Shown in pieces: positions 32,401-44,333 of a stretch of DNA of 64,000 nucleotides. The stretch covers positions 25,458,495 to 25,522,494 of the forward strand of contig NC_090187.1 of NCBI RefSeq assembly GCF_024679245.1, read 5' to 3'. The notes beneath the pieces are model-generated. The model had not been told where the DNA came from and did no database searches. It worked only from the letters and a program-made list of their open reading frames with translations. This stretch comes from Pseudorasbora parva. Lineage: Eukaryota; Chordata; Actinopteri; Cypriniformes; Gobionidae. Positions within the stretch are counted from its first letter, which is position 1, and every line of letters begins with the position of its first letter. The position numbers were made by a program, and so were the translations under genes.

Positions 32401-35400
32401 AATTTAATTTGTACTAGTAACAATTACAATTATAGAGCTCTATAATTCAATTTTTACTAGTAACAATTATGATTGTAGAGCTCTCTAATTGTATTATTAC
32501 TAGTAACAATTCCAATTAGAGAGCTCTACAATTCATTTATTACTAGTCATATGTCTCCATTGACTTCCATTCATTTTTAATTATAGAGCTCTGTAATTCA
32601 ATTGTTACTAGTAACAATTGGGATTATAGAGCTCTCTAATTGAATTGTTACTAGTAAAAATTACAATTGTAGAGCTCTCTAATTGAATTCTTACTAGTAA
32701 CAATTGGGATTATAGAGCTCTGTAATTCAATTGTTACTAGTAACAATTACGATTAGAGAGCTCTCTAATTGAATTCTTACTAGTAACAATTCAATTAGAG
32801 AGCTCTGTAATTCGATTATAGAGCTCTACAATTACACATATCCTTAATGTGTATTTTTACTAGTAATAAATCATTTGAAGAGCTCTGTAATTCAATTGTT
32901 ACTAGTAAGAATTCAATTAGAGAGCTCTCTAATCGTAATTGTTACTAGTAACAATTGAATTACAGAGCTCTATAATCCCAATTGTTACTAGTAAGAATTC
33001 AATTAGAGAGCTCTACAATTGTAATTGTTATACTAGTAACAATTGAATTACAGAGCTCTATAATTAAAAATGAATGGAAGTCAATGGGGACATATGACTA
33101 GTAATAAATGAATTGTAGAGCTCTCTAATCATAATTATTACTAGTAATAATACAATTAGAGAGCTCTATAATTATAATTGTTACTAGTAAAAATTGAATT
33201 ATAGAGCTCTATAATTGTAATTGTTACTAGTACAAATTAAATTATAGAGCTCTTTAATTGTATTGTTACTAGTAAAAATATAAATACGACGAGTAACGTT
33301 GGAACGTTTTTATGCTGAAACGACCTTCCATAGCTTGTTTATTGGTGTTTTCAGATCATCCGCCCATGAGAGCTCCCGTGCATATGGTTGCTAGATTGGA
33401 CATGTTTAGGTAAAACATTGGATAGCATACGCTTTTTTCACAGAAAAGCTCTGTTTGGGGGATTTGATATGATTGAAATCTGGCAACCGCACAAACACAA
33501 GCTCTTTCTCGTGCATGGATGATCTGAAAACACCAATAAACAAGTAGGCTGCATTTTATCTCCATTTGAGATGTTCTGCTTAAAGTGTCATTCAGTCGGT
33601 CTGTGTTCTGTCAGGATGGTCAGGACTCACGAGCCTCTTCGCTGAACAACTGAACTGCTGTGAGCTGCTGAATTAAGCCAATCAGAGCAGAGCTCAACAT
33701 TAATATTCATGACTCTTCCAAATAGGGCAAAAACAGAGCATTACATCCTATAGGGACAATTTATAGGGTTGTAAATGGACCTGTAAAACTGTATCAGGAC
33801 CATTTTTGCCCTTAAATAAGCCACATTCCCTCTATGTAGATATCAGAGAACAATTTAACATATTGTTTCAAATCATTCTAGGACACCTTCAAGAGATCGA
33901 TCCTATGTGAACATGACTTTTCAAAAAACTGGCAAATCGGTTCTGGCAATTTCCCAGTATAAGTAGTAACATTACCTTGTAGCATTGCCACATAAATTGG
34001 TACACTAAGGGGTAGGTTGTTTAAATTATTGTTGCATATGTATTGTTGATCCTTTTTTTTGTTTTACCCTATTGGATGTTGTCTTAACGTGTATAGGTGT
34101 CTGACCCTGAAACAAACTCTCACGAGATTGTGAGCGAGTCCTTGCATCAAAAAATGTTGATTCTTTAATAGAGCAAGTATTTTTTGAGTGTGTAACTCCT
34201 CAACTTATTTCAGACTCGGAGAATGTTACAACCTGTAAATTACTGGGAAGATGCTGTGTGTATACAAAGAACAGGATCACCGGTATGAGCACAGGGTCAG
34301 AACGTAAAGTCTGACGCAAGAAGTCTGATTTGGGTCAATCAAAAAGCTCAGTCTGAGCTGTTAATAAAAAGTTATGTTTTATCTCTTTTTCTATATAAAC
34401 AAGTGTTAGAAAGACATCTGGACGACTGTCGTGCCATCAGTGCCGTGGCTCTGGAGTATGTATGTGTATTTAAGAGCAAAACCGGATTCTGTGTAATCAT
34501 CCCTTACGCCTGTCACTCAGAAGTAAAGAATAAAAAAAGTTTAGTCAAATTGAACAGATAATGAAATAAAGCGTTTCTTCTCATCCAGGTGGATGAAGAA
34601 CACAGACTAGCATTTAAAAGAACTGTATGTAAGAATTGTATTTCAATTTATAATAAAATGGCCGTGATTTGTCACTAGACTTTAAGAAATCATGTTCATT
34701 TCAAATACTTATATCACTGACAACAGTAGTCCAGTAAATTTTTTGTTGTAGCCTTCAACTGTTGACATGTTGTGTTTCTAGTTACCACAGCTGCAGATCT
34801 ACAAATGTTCCTGCTGGATCCTGCAAGATCTGGCAACCTCGAGTCAAGGGGGAGGGGATACACCTCTCTACAGTCATTTGAAAGTGATTGCAGTACCAGT
34901 TTTGGCAACAATCTTACATACATTTCATTTAAAGGTCATTTAAATGTCAGAAATTTCCTTTTTGGGTTTCATTTTTCATTTCAACTATCCAAGTCTTTAA
35001 ACATCTAGATATTTTATTAAATTACCATTGTCGTATGCAACTACTAAGACTGTGTACTGTCCATCTTTTATAAACAAGGCCTCTCTGTCCAGTGAGCTCC
35101 TGATTCTGATGAGTCCAGTGTCCTCTGAGATCTCCAGCCATTTTGCAAAATCATGCAGCAACTTATATCTAGTATCAAAAAAAAAAAAAAAAAAAAAAAT
35201 GAGCATGACAGAAAAAGTGGTGCATAAATGATAAATTATAAATAATTAAAAAATTTATGAAAATGTGAATCATTCAATACCATATACATCAAAGTACCAC
35301 TGTTAAAATGGTGCCACCACAGTACTTTATTGTAAAGGCAATTTGTGATAAATAAAAACAGGTTTAGTTGCACAAACAAATGATTAATTCAAATTATTAA

Positions 35401-38400
35401 TTCAATTATTAATTCAAAATAAAATAACTATACCCAGACATCCAGCATTTCAATGTTTACTGAATCAACATCAGGTATCAAGGTTGAATCACTGTTGAAA
35501 TTAGTTTTAATTTAACGAAGTGGATCAATGTTGATATTAAATTTGTTCTAAGTTTGTTCATATATTGTTAACTTTTTTAAAACAAACATTTAGCATTATT
35601 TCAACATTGAAAAATCAACGGACATTATTACAAATTTGGTCATGGTAGTAGGTCACATGATAAATACGATAGATAAATACAAAAAAATGGGGGTTTCATA
35701 ATATGACACCGTAGAATTGTGCTGTTTTGTGTATCATGCAGGCAAAACCTTAATTTCTGCTCTCTAGCAGTGTCTGGGTCTTTAGCTGTGAATTTTTGGA
35801 TGGTGCTGCCCACCACAAGGTCCTCATGAACTTCGATCAATTTCTCTGCAGGCTCAAAGACAGGCGGCTCGTTTACATCCTGCACAGTGATGGTGACGGT
35901 AGCGGTAGAAGTGGAGGTGGGCAAAGGAACAGCAAAAGGAACCTCATTCTCTACCACTACCAGCAGAGAGAAATTGTTGGCCTGCTCGAAGTCCAGACCC
36001 TAAAAATACATGGACAACTGGATTTTATTTTCTAGGGCTCCAAAAAAAAAAATCATCATCACTAGAAGGCTGCACGCTGACCCAAAATGTTTAGGGTTAA
36101 TAATATTTATTACTTTTTTTTAAGGCTGCATTGATTTAATAAAAATAAATTTTAGCAGTCATTATTCCAGTCTTCACATGATCATTGAAAAATCATTCTA
36201 ATATGCTGATTTGCTGCTCAAAAAACATTTATTATTATAAATGTAGAAAAAAGTTCAACTTTGATGAATAGTTCAAATGAACAGCATTTACCTGAAAAAT
36301 AAACCTTTTACTGTGACTTTTGATCAATTTAATGCATCCTTGGTGAATACAATTAATTTCTTTCCAAAATATATAAATAAAATTATTACAGACCCTAAAA
36401 AAATCTAACAAAAGGTTTCTCAGTGGTTTACAATAGTATTAAATGTACTTAAAAACATACTAAAAGTTTACAAAAGTTTGACTCCAAGAAAGTCCCCATT
36501 TTCAAAATGGCGACCGTCAGGTCCTTAAAATGACCATTACTCATTTGTATTCTTCCTAGACCAGGAATACTGGTGCATCATGATACATATTTTGGCCATG
36601 TAATATTCTAATTAGTATATCTGCATGATAAATAAGCAATTACAAGTACAATTATATATTAAGGCAATTGGTTACAAGCATATTTATGAGAAAAAAATAA
36701 GTACAATTTCCATTAAGTAATTGCATTTCTCCTTTCTCATATCATTTTGCCTACACAGCAAACTCCACACTCAAGTGTGTTAAAATAACTTTGAAGCAGT
36801 GTTAAAGTTAATAAGATAATTAAATGATTGAGTCGTGATTGACAATTAATGATGAACACCTGCTGTTAACAAGTAGAGTCACATATCATGGCGATTAGTG
36901 TTTGCTGTAGTTGACTTTTACTTTTAAAACTTTGTTTTAAATTGGGCACCAAGTGCTGAGGGGGGCACCACGAGAATTTTCTCTCAGCATATATTTAGTT
37001 TTGTATGTGGGTATATTCACTTTTAATGTTGTGATAATTCCCTCCATCCTGCTGGGGCCCGTGCTGATGTTGAAGTACCCTTCCTCGTTGCCCTGGACGA
37101 TGGTAAACTTCGCCATCGAGTTTGCAGTTAAAGGCTCGTCTCTATCGGTGACAACCAACCTTGCAACAATTTCCCCAACCCTATTTTCTTGTACTGTGCT
37201 AGAAAACTGCCAAAACACACAAACAGGCACTTCATAAGCACTCAATGCCAGATGTTTGGAAAATAAAAGTGGAAGTTTAAAGTTGGAAAGTTTAAAGCCA
37301 AAATAACAATTGACTCGCCTTTCTTTTGCTGAACTTAGGTGCGTGATCATTGATATCAGTGATTTTGATGATGACAGTACAGGTGGAAGAAAGACCGCGA
37401 CCATCCATATCTGCCGCCTCAACAGCCAGCGTATACACATCATGAGTCTGTTACCATAGGGATGGCGACAGAGACAGATATGTTCAGATGATGGTTATAA
37501 AACAACTGTTTAATACAATGTTTCCCGACTCGGTTCATGGAGGCACACCAACAGTACACATTTTGGATGTCTCCTTCATCTGACCCATTTATCTCTGGTC
37601 TTTGAGCCTAATTTTTGGCCTGCATGTTTACATTCTCTTTAGACTGTTGGTGATCACTTTACTGTGCATATGGTAGACCCTCTGGTTTTGAATGGCCATG
37701 CTATTAAAATTATTTGGCAGCATGGACAAAGATAATAATCTGGTAAAAAAAAAAGATAGATAAAAATCTGCCTGAATGTACAGTATATACCAGAAAATAA
37801 CAGTACTTTTAGGTTCTAGATCTAGAATGAATTCTTAAGTGAAATAAAGTAGTGCTGTAAGATTGCATGAATTTAATTAATTAATGAGAGATTTACATTT
37901 TTATTTTGTTAAAGCTGCTGTCCATAACTTTTTTGTCTTGAAAATTTACAAAAATTATATAATGAGAATGTACAACATGAATCCATTTTCCAAACTGTGT
38001 TTTTGTTTTACCCTGAATCATTATGGTACACTTATGATAAGTGTTTATATTGGGACTATTTCAGAGCGGTCTGGTAGGCTGCGGAGGAGCAAAGTCACTG
38101 CGTTACTCGCCATAGACATAAACAGAGAAGTAGCTCCGGCAGTTCTGTTTATCAAATTATTTTGGCCCGATTTCCTACCTTCCGACAATCCTAGCTCGGT
38201 CCCCATTATCATGATGGTTCTAGAGATTATCTTATCAGAATTTCCTGTGGTGTAAAGTGTGTTAAGAGTGTCCGAATCTGCTCGAAAGAACATCAGAGCC
38301 GTCCCGATCGCGAATCGTAAATATTCAACATGCTCTTCTTATTTAGTATTTTTGCTTGTGTCCAGTTCAAATATATGAAAATTCTTAAATCAAGATGTAT

Positions 38401-41400
38401 TTACAAGATAAGTAAAATGACATAAGATATTTTTCCTTGTTTTCTGGGAAAAAATATCAAAATGAAGTGAGTTTTTGCTTAAAACAAGCTAAATGATCTG
38501 CCAGGGGGGTGAGCAAAATCTTATTTCTGTTTGGGACGAAAACAAGAAACCAGATTTCAACTAGATTATTTTTCTCACCCCATTGGCAGATCATTTGCCA
38601 AAATTTAAGCAAAAACTGACTTCATTTTGATTTTATTTACAACAAAACAAGAACAAATATCTTATGTCGTTTTACTTATCTAGTAAATGCATCTTGATTT
38701 AAGAATGTTTAAATCTTTAGACTGAAAACAAGACAAAATTACTAAGTAAAAAGAGCATTTTTTGCAGGGTATTCTATTTTGCCTGGAAATGCTTCCAACA
38801 CGCTTTCATGTTGAGTGAAAAATAGGCATCTGTTCTATTTCTAGCATGCACGTGTTTTCAGCGTGGCTCAATCAGTGCCTGAGACGCGCGTCACACTTGC
38901 AGTGTGTCACCGGCCTGAAGTCTCGCGAGATTTCCTGTATTTACAGTTCGAGACACTGGTTTAAAATCTGTTTGTGTGTGGTGTGCTGTCTATGTCACAT
39001 CATGGCACACCACACACTATAGGAGCAAAACGGTTCAATTTAGGATTATTTGTCCTCATGTTTGTGGTCTATCACATTTTGAAAATCTTATAAGATGTAA
39101 AAAATATTTTGGTGTGTACCCAGCATTATGGACTGCAGCTTTAACTATGTATAAATGTGTTATTTGTATATTTTCATTTTACTATTTTATCCATTTTTAA
39201 TTATTTTATTATACATTTTTATTTCAGTTTTAGTATTTTTAGTACTTTTTAGAGACTGACACGGAAGAGATGAAAGTCGTTATTTTAGTTTTTTTATTGG
39301 TCTTATGGGTTTGGAACGACATGAGGGAGAGAAATTAAAATTTTGGGTAAACCAACCCTTTAAGTTTTAGTACCTCTCTGTCCAAAATGCTCATAGAGGC
39401 CAGACTGATGACTCCATTTGATGGGTCAATGTTGAACACTGCATCGTTGGGTTTCTGTCTCACCAGTTTGTAACGCACAATGGCGTTTAAAGTATCAGGA
39501 TCATCCAGATCATCTGCTGTCACTTGTATGAGAGGCACGTCTGTATAAAACATTTTTTTTTGTGTTATTTTAACTTGATACAAACGTTTAGTTATTGAAT
39601 ACATTTGTGAGATGGATAGAAGAATCTTCATATCCTACTTTGTTTTGCCCTTTCCATGACCTCTCCCATAAAAGGATTTTGGGTACAGGAGGGTTTGTGG
39701 TCATTTTGGTCAAGCACTTTTATGGTGAGTTGGATAGGGGTTTCAGTGTAGTCTTGATCTTCTGCTGAGGCATGAATTGTGAGCTGCCCAAGTGCACACA
39801 CATAAACTTAAACATTTTTTTTAATATATATATAAAGTTACACACTAACTCAAACTGTCTTAACATGTTATGCTTGAGATACAGGTTCTTAGATTATGAA
39901 AGGTCACTCACAACATATTCTTCAGTTTCCTCTCTGTCCAGGTATTTGGTGACCAACAACATGCCTGAATATTTTTCTACTTTGAAAAGGCCTTCGGGCG
40001 GCTGGTCGGCTCCAGCACCTGTTATTTCATAAACCATTTTCATGGAATCACCAGCGGTGGACTTCATCTGTGAAGCAAAATAACACACAAAAAAACATAT
40101 TTTTTGGAATGTTAAAACAAAGACAGAGCAAAGAGGACAATAATATGCAAATTAAAAATAGTATACAAAGCAAAAAGGACACAAAGAGAGATACACCTTC
40201 ACCACTTGCTTTGGGAATGGGCCTTTGTCATTTTCTGAAATGCTGATCGGGGGAATCAACCAATCCCTCTTTCTTCTGATCATACCATTATATGGCTTTG
40301 GAAAGACCCACATCAAGACATCACGGGTCTCTGGAATTGTGCTATTCTGAATGACAGAAATGTAAAGAGAATAACCACATATGAAAACATTTAAAAAGAT
40401 TTTGAACTACAGTACAATAGTTAAAAGAACTCTTTAGTTGCATTTTAAAATCCAAAATACATCAAGTTGCCTTAATTTCAAAATGTTTGTTAGGTTTAAA
40501 ATTATATGCCAATAGATATACTATTCAAAATTATGATTAAAATGTATTTTGAAACATCTTATTTTGAAACAATGCATTGGTAAAACATTTTCATATTTGA
40601 TGGGATGATTATGAACTACACTTACTACTATGAACAAGAAACTGACTTGAATCCACAATTATTATTATTATTATTTATTTTTGTACAGGTTATATGTAAT
40701 GGCAGATATACCACTCGTTTTTGCAATGAACATCCAACAACTTTTTGGAACTACTAAATACTTTTAGAAATAATAAGGGAAATCAGAAAAAAAAGGTTTG
40801 TAAATATATCGGTGTAATTCATATACCTGCAAAAGCAGGCTGTTTCTCTTGTCAAGCACAAACTGTCCATGTTGAATGGCTCCTAAATACTCTAGAAGAA
40901 TTTTTCCTTGGATTGTGAATGTGAATATCACCTGTTAAAACAGATGAGCATGCATCATTTTTTTGTATGTGAATTCAAATAATAATAACTTTTAAAAAAA
41001 TCAAGTAATCAGACAATTCATGACTTTTCACATGAATCAGGTTGCATACAATTCCTATATTTAAGTTAAAACACAGAATACTATATTAATTCTGATGCAT
41101 TCATTTTCTCTCCAGTCTGTAATAAAATCTGTAGACTTAACTCAATTTAAGGAGTTATACACTCACACAGCAATTCATTTAAAAATAATGACATGACTCA
41201 GTAATAAAAATAGTTTCCATATAAAACAGTACATGTAAAATATTTCCTTTTAATTAAACTCCAAAATATAAATTCCATTATCTGGACTTAACTTTTCCAG
41301 ACAGAAATACACAGATGATGGTGTCGTCGTCACAACATGCATACAAAAACAATATAAGAAATAAATAAATGAATTAAAGAACACTCACCAGAGAGAAAAC

Positions 41401-41418
41401 ACAAGTATATCCCTTCAT
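29423..41418 (-). CDS. Classical type I cadherin, cdh1-like
   Basis: Fifteen exons: 41418-41389, 40931-40827, 40346-40197, 40067-39912, 39783-39639, 39540-39374, 37447-37319, 37206-37021, 35999-35749, 35168-35026, 31315-31094, 31018-30800, 30213-30089, 29975-29844 and 29632-29423. They give 789 aa. The order is: signal peptide ([19 protein letters not shown]); short propeptide; furin site RRKR followed by DWLIPPIS, whose Trp is the strand-swap residue; five cadherin repeats with LDRE and DxNDxAP calcium motifs; a CDC-containing membrane-proximal segment; one transmembrane helix; and a catenin-binding tail ([36 protein letters not shown]). So it should make calcium-dependent homophilic contacts and bind beta-catenin. 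EC1 has HAS where E-cadherin has HAV. Which paralogue (cdh1-like or a fish-specific relative) is not settled. Confidence 0.9.
30241..30527. mobile_element. Snapback MITE in cadherin intron
   Basis: The ends GTGCTGG and CCAGCAC enclose the mirrored block 'ccaaaataaaagtttgttt' / 'aactaacttttattttgga', with an AT-rich middle. About 290 bp, non-coding. Confidence 0.7.
31524..33888. mobile_element. TTAA-type element hosting a palindromic hAT-like insertion
   Basis: The ends are AGGTGTCCTAGAATGA and its complement. TTAA (31520-31523) is on the left and TCAA, one change away, on the right. With the inner 1,019-bp insertion removed it is about 1.3 kb and non-coding. It occupies the cadherin intron between exons 10 and 11. 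A small foldback (arms 33333-33361 and 33517-33545) lies next to the inner insertion. Confidence 0.75.
32313..33331. mobile_element. Giant palindromic hAT-like element built of 43-bp tandem units
   Basis: The 8-bp direct duplication AGCTTGTT flanks it (32305-32312 and 33332-33339). The tips are ATGGGAGGCCGTTTCAGCAT and ATGGAAGGTCGTTTCAGCAT. The whole element mirrors around position 32822. It contains 20 ACTAGT sites, starting at 32371, 32413, 32456, 32499, 32542, 32607, 32650, 32693, 32736, 32779 and their mirror partners up to 33268. Each unit also holds an AGAGCTCT dyad about midway between ACTAGT sites, so a dyad occurs every 21-22 bp. No open reading frame is present. The 8-bp duplication points to hAT-type transposition by an enzyme supplied elsewhere. 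Confidence 0.85.
34618..34928. mobile_element. TTAA-flanked element (family A, copy 2), uninterrupted
   Basis: This is the partner of 6326-7329. The ends AAGAACTGTATGTAAGAA and its mirror lie beside TTAA at 34614-34617 and 34929-34932. Internal blocks such as 'tctggcaacctcgagtcaag' are shared with copy 1. At about 34683 it shows the uninterrupted TTAA that is filled in copy 1. Confidence 0.75.
36105..36370. repeat. Dispersed repeat copy 3, inverted
   Basis: The reverse complement of the repeat at 13245-13400 and 16905-17050, including 'ccagtcttcacatgatcatt' and 'aatatgctgatttgctgctc'. It lies in the cadherin intron between exons 8 and 9. The rest of that intron shows nothing recognisable. 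Confidence 0.7.
37913..39140. mobile_element. TTAA-flanked element with AGCTGCTGTCCATAA ends
   Basis: The inverted tips are AGCTGCTGTCCATAA and AGCTGCAGTCCATAA, with TTAA at 37909-37912 and 39141-39144. It is non-coding. A second, snapback repeat (38335-38768) is embedded in it. The host is the large cadherin intron between exons 6 and 7. Confidence 0.75.
38335..38768. mobile_element. Snapback MITE nested in the TTAA element
   Basis: The left arm 'tcttaaatcaagatgtattt', 'ataagtaaaatgacataaga', 'gtgagtttttgcttaaaaca' and 'gatctgccaggggggtgagc' is mirrored by the right arm ('ctcaccccattggcagatca' through 'atgcatcttgatttaagaat'). The centre is near 38550. Non-coding. Confidence 0.8.
39240..39362. 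repeat. Truncated end of the 'gggttagttcaccc' element
   Basis: Contains 'gggtttggaacgacatgagg' and ends 'ttttgggtaaaccaaccctt', matching the inverted end of the element at 23078-23816. Only this one end is present. Confidence 0.6.
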
Positions 41419-41419
41419 G

Positions 41420-44330
41420 ATCACAATGTAATAAAGTAATAAAACATATGTGAAATATACCCTTTCTCCATGTATCTTTCGTTCTAATTTTCAACAGTAG
41501 CTGTGCTGTAAAGTCTGATCTCAGTATGTGTCCGCATTTGCATGTTTATGAGAAGGTGCTGTAAGCAAAACATCAGAGGACAATGAGGTTCACGACAGAT
41601 GACAGCCATGAAGTAGGCCTAGTATATGCAGGTATTGCATGGAACAGTTCAGTGACACCTTCGATAAACTACATCCATGGAGAATGTTTATTATAAAATC
41701 CTGCGCAGGACACACAACATCATGAGACCGGTTCCATCCAGCACACAGCTTTTTCTGCCTGCTTCCATCGGAGAGGAGATACAGGTCTCTTCAAGCCAGA
41801 GCTACCAGAATGGCCAATAGCCTCTATTCCCAGAGTACTGAATAAGCTGTTCTCCCACTCCATTCACTTAATTTGTCTTCTATGATTATTATCCAACAAT
41901 CGCAACAACTGTAAATTTAATTTTCCTGGTTATTTGCGGTTCTTCAGCTCATATACCCTATCCCTTGTGTTATATCGTTTTGCCCTGTTTATAAAATGTG
42001 CCATTGCTGATCTCTTGCACTCCATAAAATTGATTGATGCTCTAGTGTAATCTTGTATCATAACAATGACAATAAATTATTATTAGTATTATGTTTATAT
42101 AATAAATTGCAGATTGTTTGCAGGGTTTTTATACTTCAAGCCTTGGGCAATGAACAGACAAAAGTGCTGCTATGTCATGGAAAAATTAGTTCATGAGAAT
42201 TTTTGTTTATGGAGATGCTCCATATACTGTAAATAGCACTGACAGCAGTGCATCTGGTCAAGACTTTATAAAACTGTTCAATAATTAATATGTAAGTAAA
42301 CAATGTTGAAGGGGCACCACATAAACATGCAGTCACTACCATGAATTACAGTAGAAAGGAGACAGATTAATAGGATGTTAAATTTTAGCTAATCAATTAC
42401 AAAACCGTACATACTGGAGAACAACTATTTACTTACTGTTGGTCACCAAACACCTGGACTGAGAGGAAACTGAAGAATATGTTGTGTATGTCTACGCCGT
42501 GTGATTCCACATGACTCGCTATGCCTAAACGAACAATTATGTGTGTGTGTCAAACAAAAAAGCACATTAAACAAAGAATAGGAAAGAGATTTAGAAAATT
42601 ATAATAAAAATCTGTTGCTCCATCTCCAAAGACATACCTTCTGAACTATATAATTGGTTTTTGTCTTGACAACGATAAAGAATGTGTATTGAACTTTTGT
42701 TCGTTATTAGCACAAAAAAAAAAGTATACTAATATTATGGTCATCCCCTCGGGTACCTTCAGTAAATGAGTGGTTAAGTCAGGCCTCCACTCTTACCACT
42801 AGAAAGGCCAACTTGGGACCTCCATAAAAGATCAGATGCTTTCTGGTGTACTTTGTCCTCTCTTTGGAACTTTCTTAAAGATGTTCAATCAATGATTACT
42901 ATATCTCTTTATTTCAGTTGATATATTACCTGTGACAGTTATTTAATCATTATGACATGTATTTTTTTCCTTTTCATTGTTTTTTCCGGCTTGTATACGT
43001 CTAGACATTGAAAGCTAATTTTAGCATTTTTGTGAGATGCTGTGACCACTGCGGTGTTATTGTTCAATAAAAAATAAAACAAAAGATTCAATTTAGGCTC
43101 AAAGGAAAAACTAACACTTCAGGCTTTATCAGCCATATTTACTTTATAGTACCTTTACCAGGATATTTCATACAGTTTTATATAGTTTAACAGCAATAGC
43201 ATACAAGACCCTTGGCAAAAACACATACATGGCACAGAAACATTTCCTAACAGTCTCACAGTCCCTAGAGTTGCAACTCTTCATTCTCAAAACAATCAGA
43301 AGCTTCAAATAAACCTCAAAAAAGTCACAGGGTCATTCCTTGCTCACTTCCCCAGCAAGCATGGTAAATTATCATACAACATTTTCAGACTGATAGCTCA
43401 GTAGTGTTATTCTACATTTGCACATTTCAGATTTGAACCGAAGAACCCCATAAAACCATCAGATTAGAGTATAAACTCAATGGTTTCATTTATACTGGCC
43501 AGACTGTCTCCTAAAATTTAATGTACACCTCAGTAGACACAATGCATGGCCAGGTAATCCCAAAATCATTTTTGAAGTATACAACTGTAAATGTTTTTCA
43601 AAAATCAAGTCATATGGAGGTATACTATGAAACTATAATCCCAGAAAAATCATAAACTATATGATTCATGACATACTTCATATATTGTACATTCAAATAA
43701 AAACTATTCTCCCTTCCAAATGACAGTCAGTATGACAATCATATAAATTGTTTCCAGAGTAAATGAAAAAGCAAAAACATAAAAAAGCTTTAGAAGGCAG
43801 ACAAGAAGTGCTTCCCAACTAATGCTATAAACATATAATTTAGTGTAATTAAGGACACCCTAATACAGGAGCATAACCTGAAACTGATTATAGCATTAAA
43901 ATGTAAAACTTTCATTCAATAATGAGCAATTGTCTGAATAAGGCAGGAGATAAATAAACATTCAAATAGGCACTTCAGAGACTTACCTCATACATATAAA
44001 CTGGACTGCTCTTACTACATGGCTTACCTGAAAATTGATTGCAATGGCAAATCTATCCATCCTTAAAGAATATATAATAAAGTAATATATAGTAGATGGA
44101 TCAGAAATCTTAACTAATATGCCACTGTTCTGTATGCCTCTAGTAAAGCAGTAGAACACGCACATGTAAATATGTAGATTACGATACACTATTACGTAAA
44201 ACAGTACTGTTTTGGCTGCCCACAAGCTTATTCTCAGAAGCTCTTCATGTATTTTGTTTTTAGTGCCACATATGATCTTCTCAGAGATCTCCTTTCTTAG
44301 TGTTACATGGTGAGGTTTTACATTTTTGTT
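41420..44330. other. Spacer between the cadherin and anillin genes
   Basis: The stretch holds the cadherin promoter side (from 41419) and the anillin 3-prime flank (below 44334), which probably includes its 3-prime UTR. I could not fix a polyadenylation site. A LINE remnant lies at 41690-42085. No further exon is recognised. Confidence 0.5.
41690..42085 (+). pseudogene. 3-prime tail of a CR1/Rex-like LINE
   Basis: One frame reads LPSERRYRSLQARATRMANS before a stop. This matches the usual C-terminal end of fish CR1/Rex-type polymerases (RRYRSLRxRTxR, then NSF). It is followed by a non-coding tail ending 'tcataacaatgacaataaa'. Only the last few dozen codons survive. Confidence 0.6.
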
Positions 44331-44333
44331 GTG

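Noticed and set aside
32371..33273. Regularly spaced repeats that could suggest a CRISPR-like array
   Set aside because: The units abut without unique spacers, the array is mirrored as a whole and bounded by a target-site duplication, and the genome is a vertebrate. It is a transposable element.
29423..41418. Identifying the cadherin as cdh17, given a PDP gene nearby as on human 8q22.1
   Set aside because: CDH17 has seven cadherin repeats and a tiny tail. This gene has five repeats, an RRKR propeptide site and a full catenin-binding tail.
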